Below, one piece after another: positions 18,128-25,938 of a stretch of 64,000 nucleotides of DNA. Origin of the DNA: Catenulispora yoronensis (GTDB taxonomy: Bacteria; Actinomycetota; Actinomycetes; Streptomycetales; Catenulisporaceae). A program made the position numbers and the translations under genes. The stretch is from the NCBI RefSeq assembly GCF_039531695.1, contig NZ_BAAAQN010000043.1:1-64000 (forward strand), written 5' to 3'. The notes beneath the pieces were generated by a model. It had not been told where the DNA came from. It saw only the letters and a list, made by a program, of their open reading frames with translations, and searched no databases. Position 1 is the stretch's first letter, and each line of letters begins with the position of its first letter.

Positions 18128-18170
18128 GAAGCCCGGCGTTCGCGGTGCGGCGTTCGCGGCGCCGGGCTTC
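18128..18170 (-). terminator. Hairpin after the GNAT gene
   Basis: An 11-bp perfect stem GAAGCCCGGCG/CGCCGGGCTTC with a 21-base loop lies 48 bases past the acetyltransferase stop and upstream of the monooxygenase operon promoter. It probably separates the two transcripts. Confidence 0.55.
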
Positions 18171-18217
18171 GGCGGGCTTTGACGGGCTTCGGCGGACGCG
18201 GGTCCCGCGCCCGGGGT

Positions 18218-18931
18218 TCAGCGCTCGTCCGGCACCCGGTAGGCGGCGAAGGTGACCGTGCGCCGGAGTCGGAAGCCGATCGACTCGTAGAGCCGGATGG
18301 CGTTGACGTTCTCGGCGCCGGTGTGCAGGAACGGCGTCTCGCCGCGCTCGCGGATGCCGTGCGCGACCGCCCGGACCAGCCGCGTGGCCAGGCCCTGGCC
18401 GCGGAAGTCGGCGTGCGTGCACACGGCGCTGATCTCGGTCCAGCCCGGCGGGTGCAGCCGCTCGCCGGCCATCGCTATCAGCCGGCCTTCGCGGCGGATC
18501 CCCAAGTAGGTGCCCAGTTCGACGGTGCGCGTCAGGAACGGGCCGGGCTTGGCGTGCTCGACCAGCGCGAGCATCTCCGGCACGTCCGAGGGCCCCAGGC
18601 GCACGGCCTCGGCGTCGGGTTCGGCCCGCAGGCTCTCGTCGACCAGCTGCACGCCGGGGATGTGCAGCACCCGGTCCCAGCCCGGGGGCGGCGTGGGGGC
18701 GTCGCCGCCGGTGGGCAGTAAGCCGCCGGGGCCGAGCAGTTCGGCCGCGTCCCGCCAGTCCTGCTCGCCGGGATCCGGCGGCAGCGACACGAACACTGAG
18801 ACCTCGGGGTGGTAGCGCAGGACGGCGCCGACCGATTCGGCGAAGCGGGCATGCGGGCCGAGCAGGGACGCGCGGCCCGGGTTGTCCAGAACGTGAGACA
18901 GGGCTGACGCATCAGCGGTCTTTGTTGGCAT
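18218..18931 (-). CDS. GNAT-family N-acetyltransferase
   Basis: 237-residue acetyltransferase. The C-terminal GNAT fold shows the acetyl-CoA loop CTHADFRGQGLATRLV (motif A, R/Q-x-x-G-x-G/A) and HTGAENVNAIRLYESIGF (motif B), as in FR47-like enzymes. The N-terminal 100 residues are less conserved. The ATG at 18931 is chosen over a TTG six codons upstream. It is divergent from an ABC importer operon and sits beside the monooxygenase operon. In Bacillus S-alkyl-cysteine salvage a GNAT enzyme N-acetylates the substrate before monooxygenase attack; that role is proposed here by analogy. Confidence 0.82.
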   Translation of the reverse strand: MPTKTADASALSHVLDNPGRASLLGPHARFAESVGAVLRYHPEVSVFVSLPPDPGEQDWRDAAELLGPGGLLPTGGDAPTPPPGWDRVLHIPGVQLVDESLRAEPDAEAVRLGPSDVPEMLALVEHAKPGPFLTRTVELGTYLGIRREGRLIAMAGERLHPPGWTEISAVCTHADFRGQGLATRLVRAVAHGIRERGETPFLHTGAENVNAIRLYESIGFRLRRTVTFAAYRVPDER

Positions 18932-18955
18932 GCTGAGGACCGTACCCAAACTCCA

Positions 18956-18983
18956 CCTGTCCGATAGACATGATCTCGACAGG
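18956..18983. promoter_or_regulatory. Inverted repeat between GNAT and ABC importer genes
   Basis: CCTGTC and GACAGG are inverted with a 16-base spacer. The stretch includes CGATAG at 18962-18967, the half-site seen at the other candidate Rrf2 sites. Position fits control of one or both divergent transcripts. Confidence 0.35.
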
Positions 18984-19195
18984 GGAGATCCGGACGGTCC
19001 GCACGAAGGCGAGGTGACCCGCGATGCACGCTCGATACTCCCGGCTCCGGGTCCTGCGGCGCCATGTCGACCTGCTCCGCGTCAACAGCGCACTGTGTTC
19101 CGGCGCCGCCCCGGTCCGCTGACCGGGTACCCCCGCCGTCCCTTCCCGTTTTCTGCGCGCCCGCCGTCGTCGCGGCGTAATCGAAGGCATCCACC

Positions 19196-20422
19196 ATGAC
19201 CTCTGACGTATCCGACCGGATCACGCCGCCGTCCGCAGTACCCGACGCGCCCTCCGCGCCCGACCCGCGCCCGGCTCCACCGGCCGACGCCGCTGCCGCG
19301 ACTGCCACCGCGACCACGACCGCCACTGCGACCGCCAGTGCGACCACGACCGCGACCGCGACCGCCACTGAGTCGGCCACCGCGACCGCTGTCGAGCCCG
19401 TCATCGCCACTGCGGCCGTCACCGCGCCGATAGCCGCGACCGCCGCCGCACCGACAGCCGCACCGATAGCCGCGCCGACAGTCGCGAACGCCGCCGCTCC
19501 GACCGACGAGCAGCTGCTGGCCGCCCGCCTGGTCCCGCTGCGCCGGCCCGGGCAGTGGCTCTCGGCCGCGGTGCTGCTGGTGCTGGCCGCGATGCTGGTC
19601 AACACCCTGATCACCAACCACCGTTTCGAGTGGCCGGAAGTCCGCAGCTACTTCTTCGAGAGCTCGATCGTGCGCGGCCTGGAGCTCACCGTCTGGCTGA
19701 CCGGGGCCGTCCTGGCCACCGGCTACGTGTTCGGCGTCGGGCTGGCCGCCGCGCGGCTGTCGCGGAACCCGATCCTCAAGAGCCTGAGTTTCGGGTTCGT
19801 CTGGCTGATCCGCTCGGTGCCGGTCCTGGTCCAGCTGCTGTTCTGGTACGAGCTGGCCTCGCTGTACCCGCGGCTGTCGCTCGGCATCCCGTTCGGCCCG
19901 GAGTTCGCGTCCTTCAAGACCGCGCACTTGTTCAGCGGCCTGCTGGCGGCCTACGTGGCGCTGAGCCTGGAGGTCGCGGCGCTGTCCGCCGAGATCATCC
20001 GGGGCGGGATCCTGGCGGTGCCGGCCGGCCAGGTCGAGGCGGCGCAGGCGCTCGGCCTGCGCCAGCGCCGGATCTTCCGGCGCGTGGTGCTGCCGCAGGC
20101 GATGCCGGCGATCGTCCCGGCCTCGGGGAACCTGCTGCTCGGGATGCTGAAGGCGACCTCGGTGGTCAGCGTCATCGCGGTCCAGGACCTGCTGTACTCC
20201 GCGCAGCTCATCTACAACGAGAACTTCCAGATCATCCCGCTGCTGCTGGTGGCCACCATCTGGTACATCATCCTGACCACGCTGCTCTCGATCGGGCAGT
20301 ACTTCGTGGAGCGCCGCTACGCCCGCGGGTCGAACCGCCGGGGCGGCGGCTTCGGGGACCTGTTCCGGAACAACCTCCCGCTGTTCGGCCGCACCGCGCG
20401 CACCGCCGGGAGCCCGTCATGA
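19196..20422 (+). CDS. Polar amino-acid-type ABC transporter permease
   Basis: 408-residue inner-membrane permease of the His/Glu/Gln/Arg/opine family (HisM/GlnP-like). The first about 100 residues are a low-complexity Ala-Thr tract, very unusual for this family. The permease core from about 110 contains several membrane helices. The EAA loop reads ALGLRQRRIFRRVVLPQAMPAIVP and contacts the ATPase. The stop overlaps the ATPase start (ATGA). It forms one importer with the ATPase at 20419 and the lipoprotein at 21252. The substrate is probably an amino acid or amino-acid-like organosulfur compound, inferred from context. Confidence 0.88.
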   Translation: MTSDVSDRITPPSAVPDAPSAPDPRPAPPADAAAATATATTTATATASATTTATATATESATATAVEPVIATAAVTAPIAATAAAPTAAPIAAPTVANAAAPTDEQLLAARLVPLRRPGQWLSAAVLLVLAAMLVNTLITNHRFEWPEVRSYFFESSIVRGLELTVWLTGAVLATGYVFGVGLAAARLSRNPILKSLSFGFVWLIRSVPVLVQLLFWYELASLYPRLSLGIPFGPEFASFKTAHLFSGLLAAYVALSLEVAALSAEIIRGGILAVPAGQVEAAQALGLRQRRIFRRVVLPQAMPAIVPASGNLLLGMLKATSVVSVIAVQDLLYSAQLIYNENFQIIPLLLVATIWYIILTTLLSIGQYFVERRYARGSNRRGGGFGDLFRNNLPLFGRTARTAGSPS

Positions 20423-21195
20423 CCGCCGGGACGCCGCGCCCGCTGGTCCGGATCCGGGGCCTGCGCAAGAGCTTCGGCACGCACCGCGTGCTCGACGGCG
20501 TGGACCTCGACGTCCCCGAGGGCTCGGTGACGGTGCTGCTCGGGCCCTCCGGCTCCGGCAAGTCGACGCTGCTGCGCTGCGTGAACCACCTGGAGCGGCC
20601 GGACGCCGGGTTCGTGGAGGTGGCCGGCGAGATCATCGGCTACCGGCACCACGCGGGCCGGCTGCACGAGCTCCCCTCCCGCGCCGTCACCCGGCAGCGG
20701 GCCCAGGTCGGCATGGTCTTCCAGCAGTTCAACCTGTTCCCGCACCTGACCGTCCTGGAGAACCTGGTCGAGGCCCCGGTCGCGGTGCGCGGCCTGGCCA
20801 AGGCCGCCGCCGCCGAGCGCGGCCGCGACCTGCTGGCCCGGGTCGGCCTGGCCGGGCGCGAGAGCGCCTACCCGCGCGAGCTGTCCGGCGGGCAGCAGCA
20901 GCGGGTGGCCATCGCCCGCGCGCTGGCCATGGAGCCGCGGCTGCTGCTGTTCGACGAGCCGACCTCGGCGCTGGACCCGGAGCTGGTCGGCGAGGTGCTG
21001 GCGGTCATCCGGGACCTGGCGCGGACCGGGATGACGATGATCGTCGTCACCCACGAGATCGGATTCGCCCGCGAGGTCGCCGACACCGCGGTCTTCCTGG
21101 ACGCCGGGCGCATCGTCGAGTCCGGTGCGCCGGCCGACGTGCTGGACCGGCCGAGCAACGAGCGGGCCCAGGCCTTCCTGTCCGCTGTTTTATAA
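20419..21195 (+). CDS. Polar amino-acid-type ABC transporter ATPase
   Basis: 258-residue ATPase of the GlnQ/HisP class. Walker A GPSGSGKST, Q-loop VFQQFNLFPHLT, signature LSGGQQQRVAIARAL, Walker B LLLFDEPTSALD and the H-loop His in VVTHEIGFA are all intact. It energises the permease encoded by the overlapping upstream gene. The second importer's ATPase at 23731 is a close relative, suggesting duplication of the whole transporter. Confidence 0.94.
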   Translation: MTAGTPRPLVRIRGLRKSFGTHRVLDGVDLDVPEGSVTVLLGPSGSGKSTLLRCVNHLERPDAGFVEVAGEIIGYRHHAGRLHELPSRAVTRQRAQVGMVFQQFNLFPHLTVLENLVEAPVAVRGLAKAAAAERGRDLLARVGLAGRESAYPRELSGGQQQRVAIARALAMEPRLLLFDEPTSALDPELVGEVLAVIRDLARTGMTMIVVTHEIGFAREVADTAVFLDAGRIVESGAPADVLDRPSNERAQAFLSAVL

Positions 21196-21251
21196 CCCGT
21201 TTCACAACCTGTCCCACCACCCCTTGTAGCAGTCCTGAAAGGACCATTCCC

Positions 21252-22274
21252 GTGACGACCCTCGGGCGCCCCGGTCGCCGACCGACCTTCGCCGCCGTCC
21301 CCCTCGCCGTGCTCGCCGCCGCCACTGTGCTCCTGGCCGGGGCCTGCGGCTCGGCGTCCAAGGCCGGGCCGGCCGACGGCAAGCCGGCCGCGGCCGGCGC
21401 CCCGGCCGCCGCCGCCGGCAGCTCCGCCACTCCCGGCGCGGCCTCGACCGCGATCCCGACCGAGGACGTGGTGTCCGCGGTGCAGGCCGATCCGGCGCTG
21501 AAGGCCGAGCTGCCGGCCGCCATCGCGGCGCGCGGCACGCTGCTGCTGGGCACGACGAAGACCACCGGGCAGTCCGGGCTGCCGCACGCCGGCATCGACG
21601 GCTCGGGCAAGGAGGTCGGCCTGGACGTGGACCTGCGCAACGCGATAGCCAAGAAGCTCGGCGTCACCTGGGACACCCAGTACGGCACGTTCCAGACCCT
21701 GATCCCGGGGACCCAGAACGGCAAGTACGACGTCGGCTGGGGCAACTTCGGCGTGACCAAGGCGCGCGAGCAGATCGTCGACTTCGCCACCTACCTCACC
21801 GACGGCCAGTCGTTCCTGGGCGCCTCCAGCGTCAAGACGGACAAGGTCGCCACGCTGACCGACCTGTGCGGCTACAACGTGGCCACCAGCCCCGGCTCCA
21901 CCTTCCAGCAGATCCTCACCGACGGCGCCTCGAAGTGCTCCGCGGCCGGCAAGGACCCCTACAAGGTGCAGTACTTCGCCGACTCCGCGCCGATCTTCCT
22001 GGGCCTGGGCAACGGCAAGATCGACATCTACTTCGGGCCCACGCTCAGCCTGAAGTACGACGCCGTGCACGTGCCGGACACCAAGTTCCTGGGCCAGATC
22101 AGCTCCACGCCGGTCGGGGTGGTGGTGGCCAAGGGCTCGCCGCTGGCCAAGGCGGTGTCCGACGCCGTCAACGCCCTGATCGCCGACGGCAGCTACGCGA
22201 AGATCTTCGCCAAGTGGGGGGTGGCCGACACCGCGCTGGCGTCCTCGCAGGTCAACCCGACGCCGAACCTGTAG
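21252..22274 (+). CDS. Solute-binding lipoprotein of ABC importer 1
   Basis: 340-residue extracellular binding protein (SBP family 3, polar amino acids). A lipobox LLAGAC at about 30-35 directs lipidation at Cys. A linker rich in Ala/Pro/Gly is followed by the ligand-binding domain, with LLLGTTKTTGQ, GLDVDLRNAIAKKLG and WGNFGVTKAREQIVDFA. The last of these resembles the amino-acid-binding loop of the family. The GTG start has AAAGGA 8 bases upstream. It ends with SSQVNPTPNL, similar to the end of the second binding protein (TSQVNPPGLPLTNS), which again points to duplication. Confidence 0.9.
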   Translation: MTTLGRPGRRPTFAAVPLAVLAAATVLLAGACGSASKAGPADGKPAAAGAPAAAAGSSATPGAASTAIPTEDVVSAVQADPALKAELPAAIAARGTLLLGTTKTTGQSGLPHAGIDGSGKEVGLDVDLRNAIAKKLGVTWDTQYGTFQTLIPGTQNGKYDVGWGNFGVTKAREQIVDFATYLTDGQSFLGASSVKTDKVATLTDLCGYNVATSPGSTFQQILTDGASKCSAAGKDPYKVQYFADSAPIFLGLGNGKIDIYFGPTLSLKYDAVHVPDTKFLGQISSTPVGVVVAKGSPLAKAVSDAVNALIADGSYAKIFAKWGVADTALASSQVNPTPNL

Positions 22275-22308
22275 CCGCCGGCGGTGGACGGACGGCGGGT
22301 GGGCCGGG

Positions 22309-22764
22309 TCACCGGGGCAGCCAGGCCTCGGGCGACTCGGCCATCCGCCGGACGTGCGCCGGGAGCTTGCCGGCCAGCACGTGCGCCAGGCTGGTCTCGT
22401 CCAGCACCTTGCGCAGCGCGGCCCGGGCGGCCACCCAGACGTCGGCCAGGTGCGCGGCGGCGTTGGTGTACTCGCACTCGTCCGGGCGCAGGCCGCGCAC
22501 CTCGGCCAGCGGGCCGTCGATGGCCCGGACGATCTGCCCCACCGAGATCGCCGAGGCCGGCCGGGCCAGCGTGTAGCCGCCGTCGGCGCCGCGGTGGCTG
22601 CGGATCAGGTCGGCGCGGCGCAGGTCCACCAGGATCGTCTCGACGAACTTGCGGGGCAGCCCCTGGTGATCGATGAGGATGTTCGACTTCACGAGTTCGG
22701 GCCCGTGGGCGGCCAACTCCAACATGACCCGCACCGCGTAGTCCGCTTTCGCCGAGATCTGCAC
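22309..22764 (-). CDS. Rrf2-family transcriptional regulator
   Basis: 151-residue winged-helix regulator of the Rrf2 family (CymR, IscR, NsrR). The N-terminal region MQISAKADYAVRVMLELA, recognition part LPRKFVETILVDLRRADLIRSHRGADGGYTLARPA, and the dimerisation helix are typical. The three-cysteine cluster of Fe-S members is absent; one Cys remains in PDECEYT. It is thus closer to CymR-like types that sense cysteine metabolism through a partner protein. GTG start, no clear ribosome binding site. It is divergent from importer 2, with a perfect palindrome between them. It probably represses the surrounding organosulfur genes. Confidence 0.9.
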   Translation of the reverse strand: MQISAKADYAVRVMLELAAHGPELVKSNILIDHQGLPRKFVETILVDLRRADLIRSHRGADGGYTLARPASAISVGQIVRAIDGPLAEVRGLRPDECEYTNAAAHLADVWVAARAALRKVLDETSLAHVLAGKLPAHVRRMAESPEAWLPR

Positions 22765-22787
22765 GTCTGGATGCTAACAGCTTTAAT

Positions 22788-22806
22788 CCCTATCCCCCCG
22801 ATAGGG
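22788..22806. promoter_or_regulatory. Palindromic operator between the rrf2-like gene and importer 2
   Basis: CCCTATC-ccccc-GATAGGG is a perfect 7-5-7 palindrome (8-base arms with the flanking T and A). It lies 24-42 bases upstream of the Rrf2 start and 38-56 bases upstream of the permease start. It is the best candidate for the Rrf2 regulator's own binding site, allowing autoregulation and control of the divergent importer. Confidence 0.7.
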
Positions 22807-22843
22807 ACAATTGAGATAGCTGATGGTTCTGGGAAGGACTGAC

Positions 22844-23734
22844 ATGACCAGTGTCGATGCCGTGACGGGTGAGGTCGTCACGGCCGGCGCGCCACCACCG
22901 GACCTGAGCGCCCAGCGGGTGCTGCCGCTGCGCCATCCCGGGCGGTGGCTGGCCACCGCCGTCGTGGTGGTGCTGGCCGCGCAGTTCGTGCACGGGCTGG
23001 CGACCAACCCGTTCTACCAGTGGGGCCGGTTCGGCTACTGGTTCGCCCGGCCGGTGATCGTGCGCGGGCTGTGGGTGACGCTGGAGGTCACGGCGCTGTC
23101 GGCGGTCCTGGGCCTGCTCGGCGGCGTGGTGCTGGCGGTGGCCCGGCTCTCGTCGAACCCGGTGCTGCGGACCGTCAGCTGGCTGTACATCTGGGTGTTC
23201 CGCTCGGTGCCGCTGATCGTGGTGCTGCTGGTCCTGTTCAACTTCAGCGCCCTGTACAAGACGCTGAGCATCGGCGTGCCGTTCGGCCCCGGCCTGTTCC
23301 ACTTCGACGAGAACAAGCTGGCCACCGAGCTGGTGGTGGCCACGGTGGGGCTGAGCCTGAACGAGGCCGCCTACGCCGCCGAGGTGGTGCGCGGCGGCAT
23401 CCTGTCGGTGGACGACGGCCAGCGCGCCGCGGCCGCCGCGCTCGGCCTGCCGCGCTGGTACCGCTTCCGCCGGATCGTGCTGCCGCAGGCGCTGCGCGCG
23501 ATCGTCCCGGCCTACGTCAACCAGCTGATCGGGCTGATCAAGGGCACCTCGCTGGTGTTCTACGTCTCCCTGCTGGACCTGTTCGGCCAGGTGCAGACCA
23601 TGAGCAGCACCTATCCCGGCGACGTGGTGCCGCTGCTGCTGGTGGCGACCGCCTGGTACGTGATCCTGACCAGCCTGGTCTCGATCGTCCAGCACTTCGT
23701 CGAGCGGCGGCTGAACCCGGCGGTGCGGCCATGA
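22844..23734 (+). CDS. Polar amino-acid-type ABC transporter permease (importer 2)
   Basis: 296-residue membrane permease of the HisM/GlnP family with several helices and the EAA loop ALGLPRWYRFRRIVLPQALRAIVP. GAAGGA stands 5 bases before the ATG at 22844, so the upstream extension is rejected. Its stop overlaps the start of the ATPase gene. Unlike the permease of importer 1 it lacks the long Ala-Thr tract. Divergent from the Rrf2 regulator across a palindromic operator. Confidence 0.9.
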   Translation: MTSVDAVTGEVVTAGAPPPDLSAQRVLPLRHPGRWLATAVVVVLAAQFVHGLATNPFYQWGRFGYWFARPVIVRGLWVTLEVTALSAVLGLLGGVVLAVARLSSNPVLRTVSWLYIWVFRSVPLIVVLLVLFNFSALYKTLSIGVPFGPGLFHFDENKLATELVVATVGLSLNEAAYAAEVVRGGILSVDDGQRAAAAALGLPRWYRFRRIVLPQALRAIVPAYVNQLIGLIKGTSLVFYVSLLDLFGQVQTMSSTYPGDVVPLLLVATAWYVILTSLVSIVQHFVERRLNPAVRP

Positions 23735-24642
23735 CCGCCGCCACCGGGGCCGCCGACGCCGTGCCCACCACCGACGCCGTTCCGATCACCGACGCCATTC
23801 CCGTGGCCGATGCGGTCCCGATCAGGGATGCAGTTCCGGTCACCGACGCGGCCCCGGTCACCGATGCCGTTCCCGCCGGCATCGCGGCCGCCGTCGAGAT
23901 CCGCGGCGTGACGAAGTCGTTCGGCGCGAACCGGGTCCTGGACGGCGTCGACCTGACCGTGTGCCCCGGGCACGTCACGGTCGTCATCGGTCCCTCCGGC
24001 GCCGGCAAGTCCACCCTGCTGCGGACCATCAACCACTTGGAGAAGCCCGACGCGGGCTATGTCCGGGTGAACGGCGAGCTGATCGGCGTGCGCCAGCAGA
24101 AGGACCATTTCCGGGAACTGCCCGAGCGCGCGATCCTGGCCCAGCGGGCCGAGATCGGCTTCGTCTTCCAGAGCTTCAACCTGTTCCCGCACCTCACCGC
24201 GCTGGAGAACGTGGCAGCCGCGCCGGCCGCGACCGGCCGGGCCAGCAAGTCCGAGGCCCGCGAGCGCGCGGCGGAGCTGCTGACCCTGGTCGGACTCGCC
24301 GACAAGCTCGACGCCTACCCGGGCCGGCTGTCCGGCGGGCAGCAGCAGCGGGTGGCGATCGCGCGGGCGATGGCCCTGCGCCCCGGACTGATCCTGTTCG
24401 ACGAGCCGACCTCGGCGCTGGACCCGGAACTGGTCGGCGAGGTGCTGGCCGTGATGAAGGACCTGGCCGGGACCGGCACGACGCTGATCGTGGTCACACA
24501 CGAGATCGGCTTCGCCCGCGAGGCCGCCGACACCGTCGTGTTCATGGACGCCGGCCGGATCGTCGAACAGGGTCCGCCGCGGCGGGTCCTGGACCACCCC
24601 GAACACCCGCGGACCCGCGAATTCCTCAGCAAGGTGCTGTGA
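23731..24642 (+). CDS. Polar amino-acid-type ABC transporter ATPase (importer 2)
   Basis: 303-residue ATPase, about 45 residues longer than GlnQ-type relatives. The extra N-terminus is a six-residue repeat of the form DAVPxT/DAVPVx, seven times (residues 8-48). The ATPase core is intact: GPSGAGKST, FVFQSFNLFPHLT, LSGGQQQRVAIARAM, LILFDEPTSALD and VVTHEIGFA. The repeat is encoded by degenerate 18-bp units and is probably a recent expansion with no catalytic role. Confidence 0.93.
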   Translation: MTAATGAADAVPTTDAVPITDAIPVADAVPIRDAVPVTDAAPVTDAVPAGIAAAVEIRGVTKSFGANRVLDGVDLTVCPGHVTVVIGPSGAGKSTLLRTINHLEKPDAGYVRVNGELIGVRQQKDHFRELPERAILAQRAEIGFVFQSFNLFPHLTALENVAAAPAATGRASKSEARERAAELLTLVGLADKLDAYPGRLSGGQQQRVAIARAMALRPGLILFDEPTSALDPELVGEVLAVMKDLAGTGTTLIVVTHEIGFAREAADTVVFMDAGRIVEQGPPRRVLDHPEHPRTREFLSKVL

Positions 24643-24651
24643 CAGCTCTCC

Positions 24652-24716
24652 CGACCCCCTGCTTGACAGCTCCCTGACAGAACCCTGACAGATCTCCGAC
24701 AGCTCTCTCCGACAGT
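24652..24716. repeat. TGACAG/CGACAG-word repeat in the transporter operon
   Basis: Between the ATPase and binding-protein genes the words TGACAG or CGACAG recur six times in about 65 bases, with CCCTGACAG as the commonest context. It carries no gene. Whether it forms structure or is only a local expansion is unclear. Confidence 0.5.
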
Positions 24717-24777
24717 CCGGGCGAACAACCCCGTTCCCCGACGCCCCACCGCCCCATTCACCCCCGTGGAGAAACCG

Positions 24778-25800
24778 ATGTCCGCCAAGCTCCTCCGGCT
24801 CGCCGCCCCGGCCGCCGCCGCCATAGTCCTGCTGTCCGCCTCCGCGTGCTCCAGCGGCGCCTCGTCCTCGGACAAGAAGCCCGACAGCGCCCCGGCCGCC
24901 GCCGGCTCGACCGTCGTGCACGTCGGCGCGGTGTCCAACGGCGCCGCGAACCCCGTCGACATCATGGTCGCCCAGCAGGACGCGATCCGCGCCGAGCTGC
25001 CGGCCGCGATCCGCGACAGCGGCACGCTGAAGATCGTGGTCGGCGACCTGCCGGCCGGCACCCCGCCGCTGGACTTCATCGGCTCCGACCAGCAGACCCT
25101 CACCGGCTCCGAGCCGGACCTGGCCCGGCTGGTGGCCGGCGTGCTCGGCCTCAAACCCACGTTCGACCACGCCACCTGGGACAACATGTTCGTCGGCCTC
25201 GACAGCGGCAAGGAGGCCATCGCCTTCGCCAACGTCACCGACACCGAGAAGCGCAAGGAGAAGTACGACTTCGCCAGCTATCGGCAGGACAACCTGGGCT
25301 TCGAGGCGCTCAAGAGCACCACCTGGGAGTTCAACGGCGACTACCACGTGCTGGCCGGCAAGACCATCGCCGTGGGCTCGGGCACCAACCAGGAGAAGAT
25401 CCTGCTGGAGTGGCAGACCAAGCTGCGCGCCGAGGGCCAGGACTTCAGCGTCAAGTACTACCAGGACGCCAACTCCACGCTGCTCGCGCTGACCTCCGGC
25501 AAGATCGACGTCTACCTCGGCCCCAACCCCGGCGTGGCCTACCAGGTGACGCAGACCGCGAAGTCGCCGACCCCGACCCGCATCGCCGGCGAGTACTCCG
25601 GGGCCGGCGCCACCCTGCAGGGCCTGATCGCCGCCACCACCAAGAAGGACAGCGGCCTGGCCAAGCCGGTCGCCGACGCCATCAACGTCCTGATCAGCAA
25701 CGGGGACTACGAGAAGTGGCTGACGGCCTGGAACCTGACCACCGAGGCGGTGCCGACCTCGCAGGTCAACCCGCCCGGGCTGCCGCTGACCAACTCCTGA
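24778..25800 (+). CDS. Solute-binding lipoprotein of ABC importer 2
   Basis: 340-residue binding lipoprotein of SBP family 3. Lipobox LSASAC at about 20-25, Ser/Ala-rich linker, then the binding domain with LKIVVGDLPAG, GSEPDLARLVAGVLGL, and a lobe-2 region TIAVGSGTNQEKILLEW. The ATG at 24778 is preceded by GGAG at 6 bases; an upstream in-frame GTG at 24766 is rejected. Paralogous to the protein at 21252, with the same length and a matching C-terminal end. Confidence 0.9.
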   Translation: MSAKLLRLAAPAAAAIVLLSASACSSGASSSDKKPDSAPAAAGSTVVHVGAVSNGAANPVDIMVAQQDAIRAELPAAIRDSGTLKIVVGDLPAGTPPLDFIGSDQQTLTGSEPDLARLVAGVLGLKPTFDHATWDNMFVGLDSGKEAIAFANVTDTEKRKEKYDFASYRQDNLGFEALKSTTWEFNGDYHVLAGKTIAVGSGTNQEKILLEWQTKLRAEGQDFSVKYYQDANSTLLALTSGKIDVYLGPNPGVAYQVTQTAKSPTPTRIAGEYSGAGATLQGLIAATTKKDSGLAKPVADAINVLISNGDYEKWLTAWNLTTEAVPTSQVNPPGLPLTNS

Positions 25801-25888
25801 GCCGTCCTGAGCTGTCCGAGCTGTCCGAGCTGTCCTGAGCAGTTCGCGCTGTCCGAGCAGTCCGAGCTGTCCTGAGCAGTTCGAGGTC
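25800..25888. repeat. GAGCTGTCC-type short tandem repeats
   Basis: Directly after the binding-protein stop, GAGCTGTCC-like nonamers and GAGCAGT(T/C)CG variants repeat about eight times up to the ribosome binding region of the SsuD-like gene. Intergenic and non-coding. Confidence 0.6.
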
Positions 25889-25938
25889 GGCGGGCCGCCG
25901 CCCGCCGACCACCCACCACACCCGCAAGGGAGCCCATC

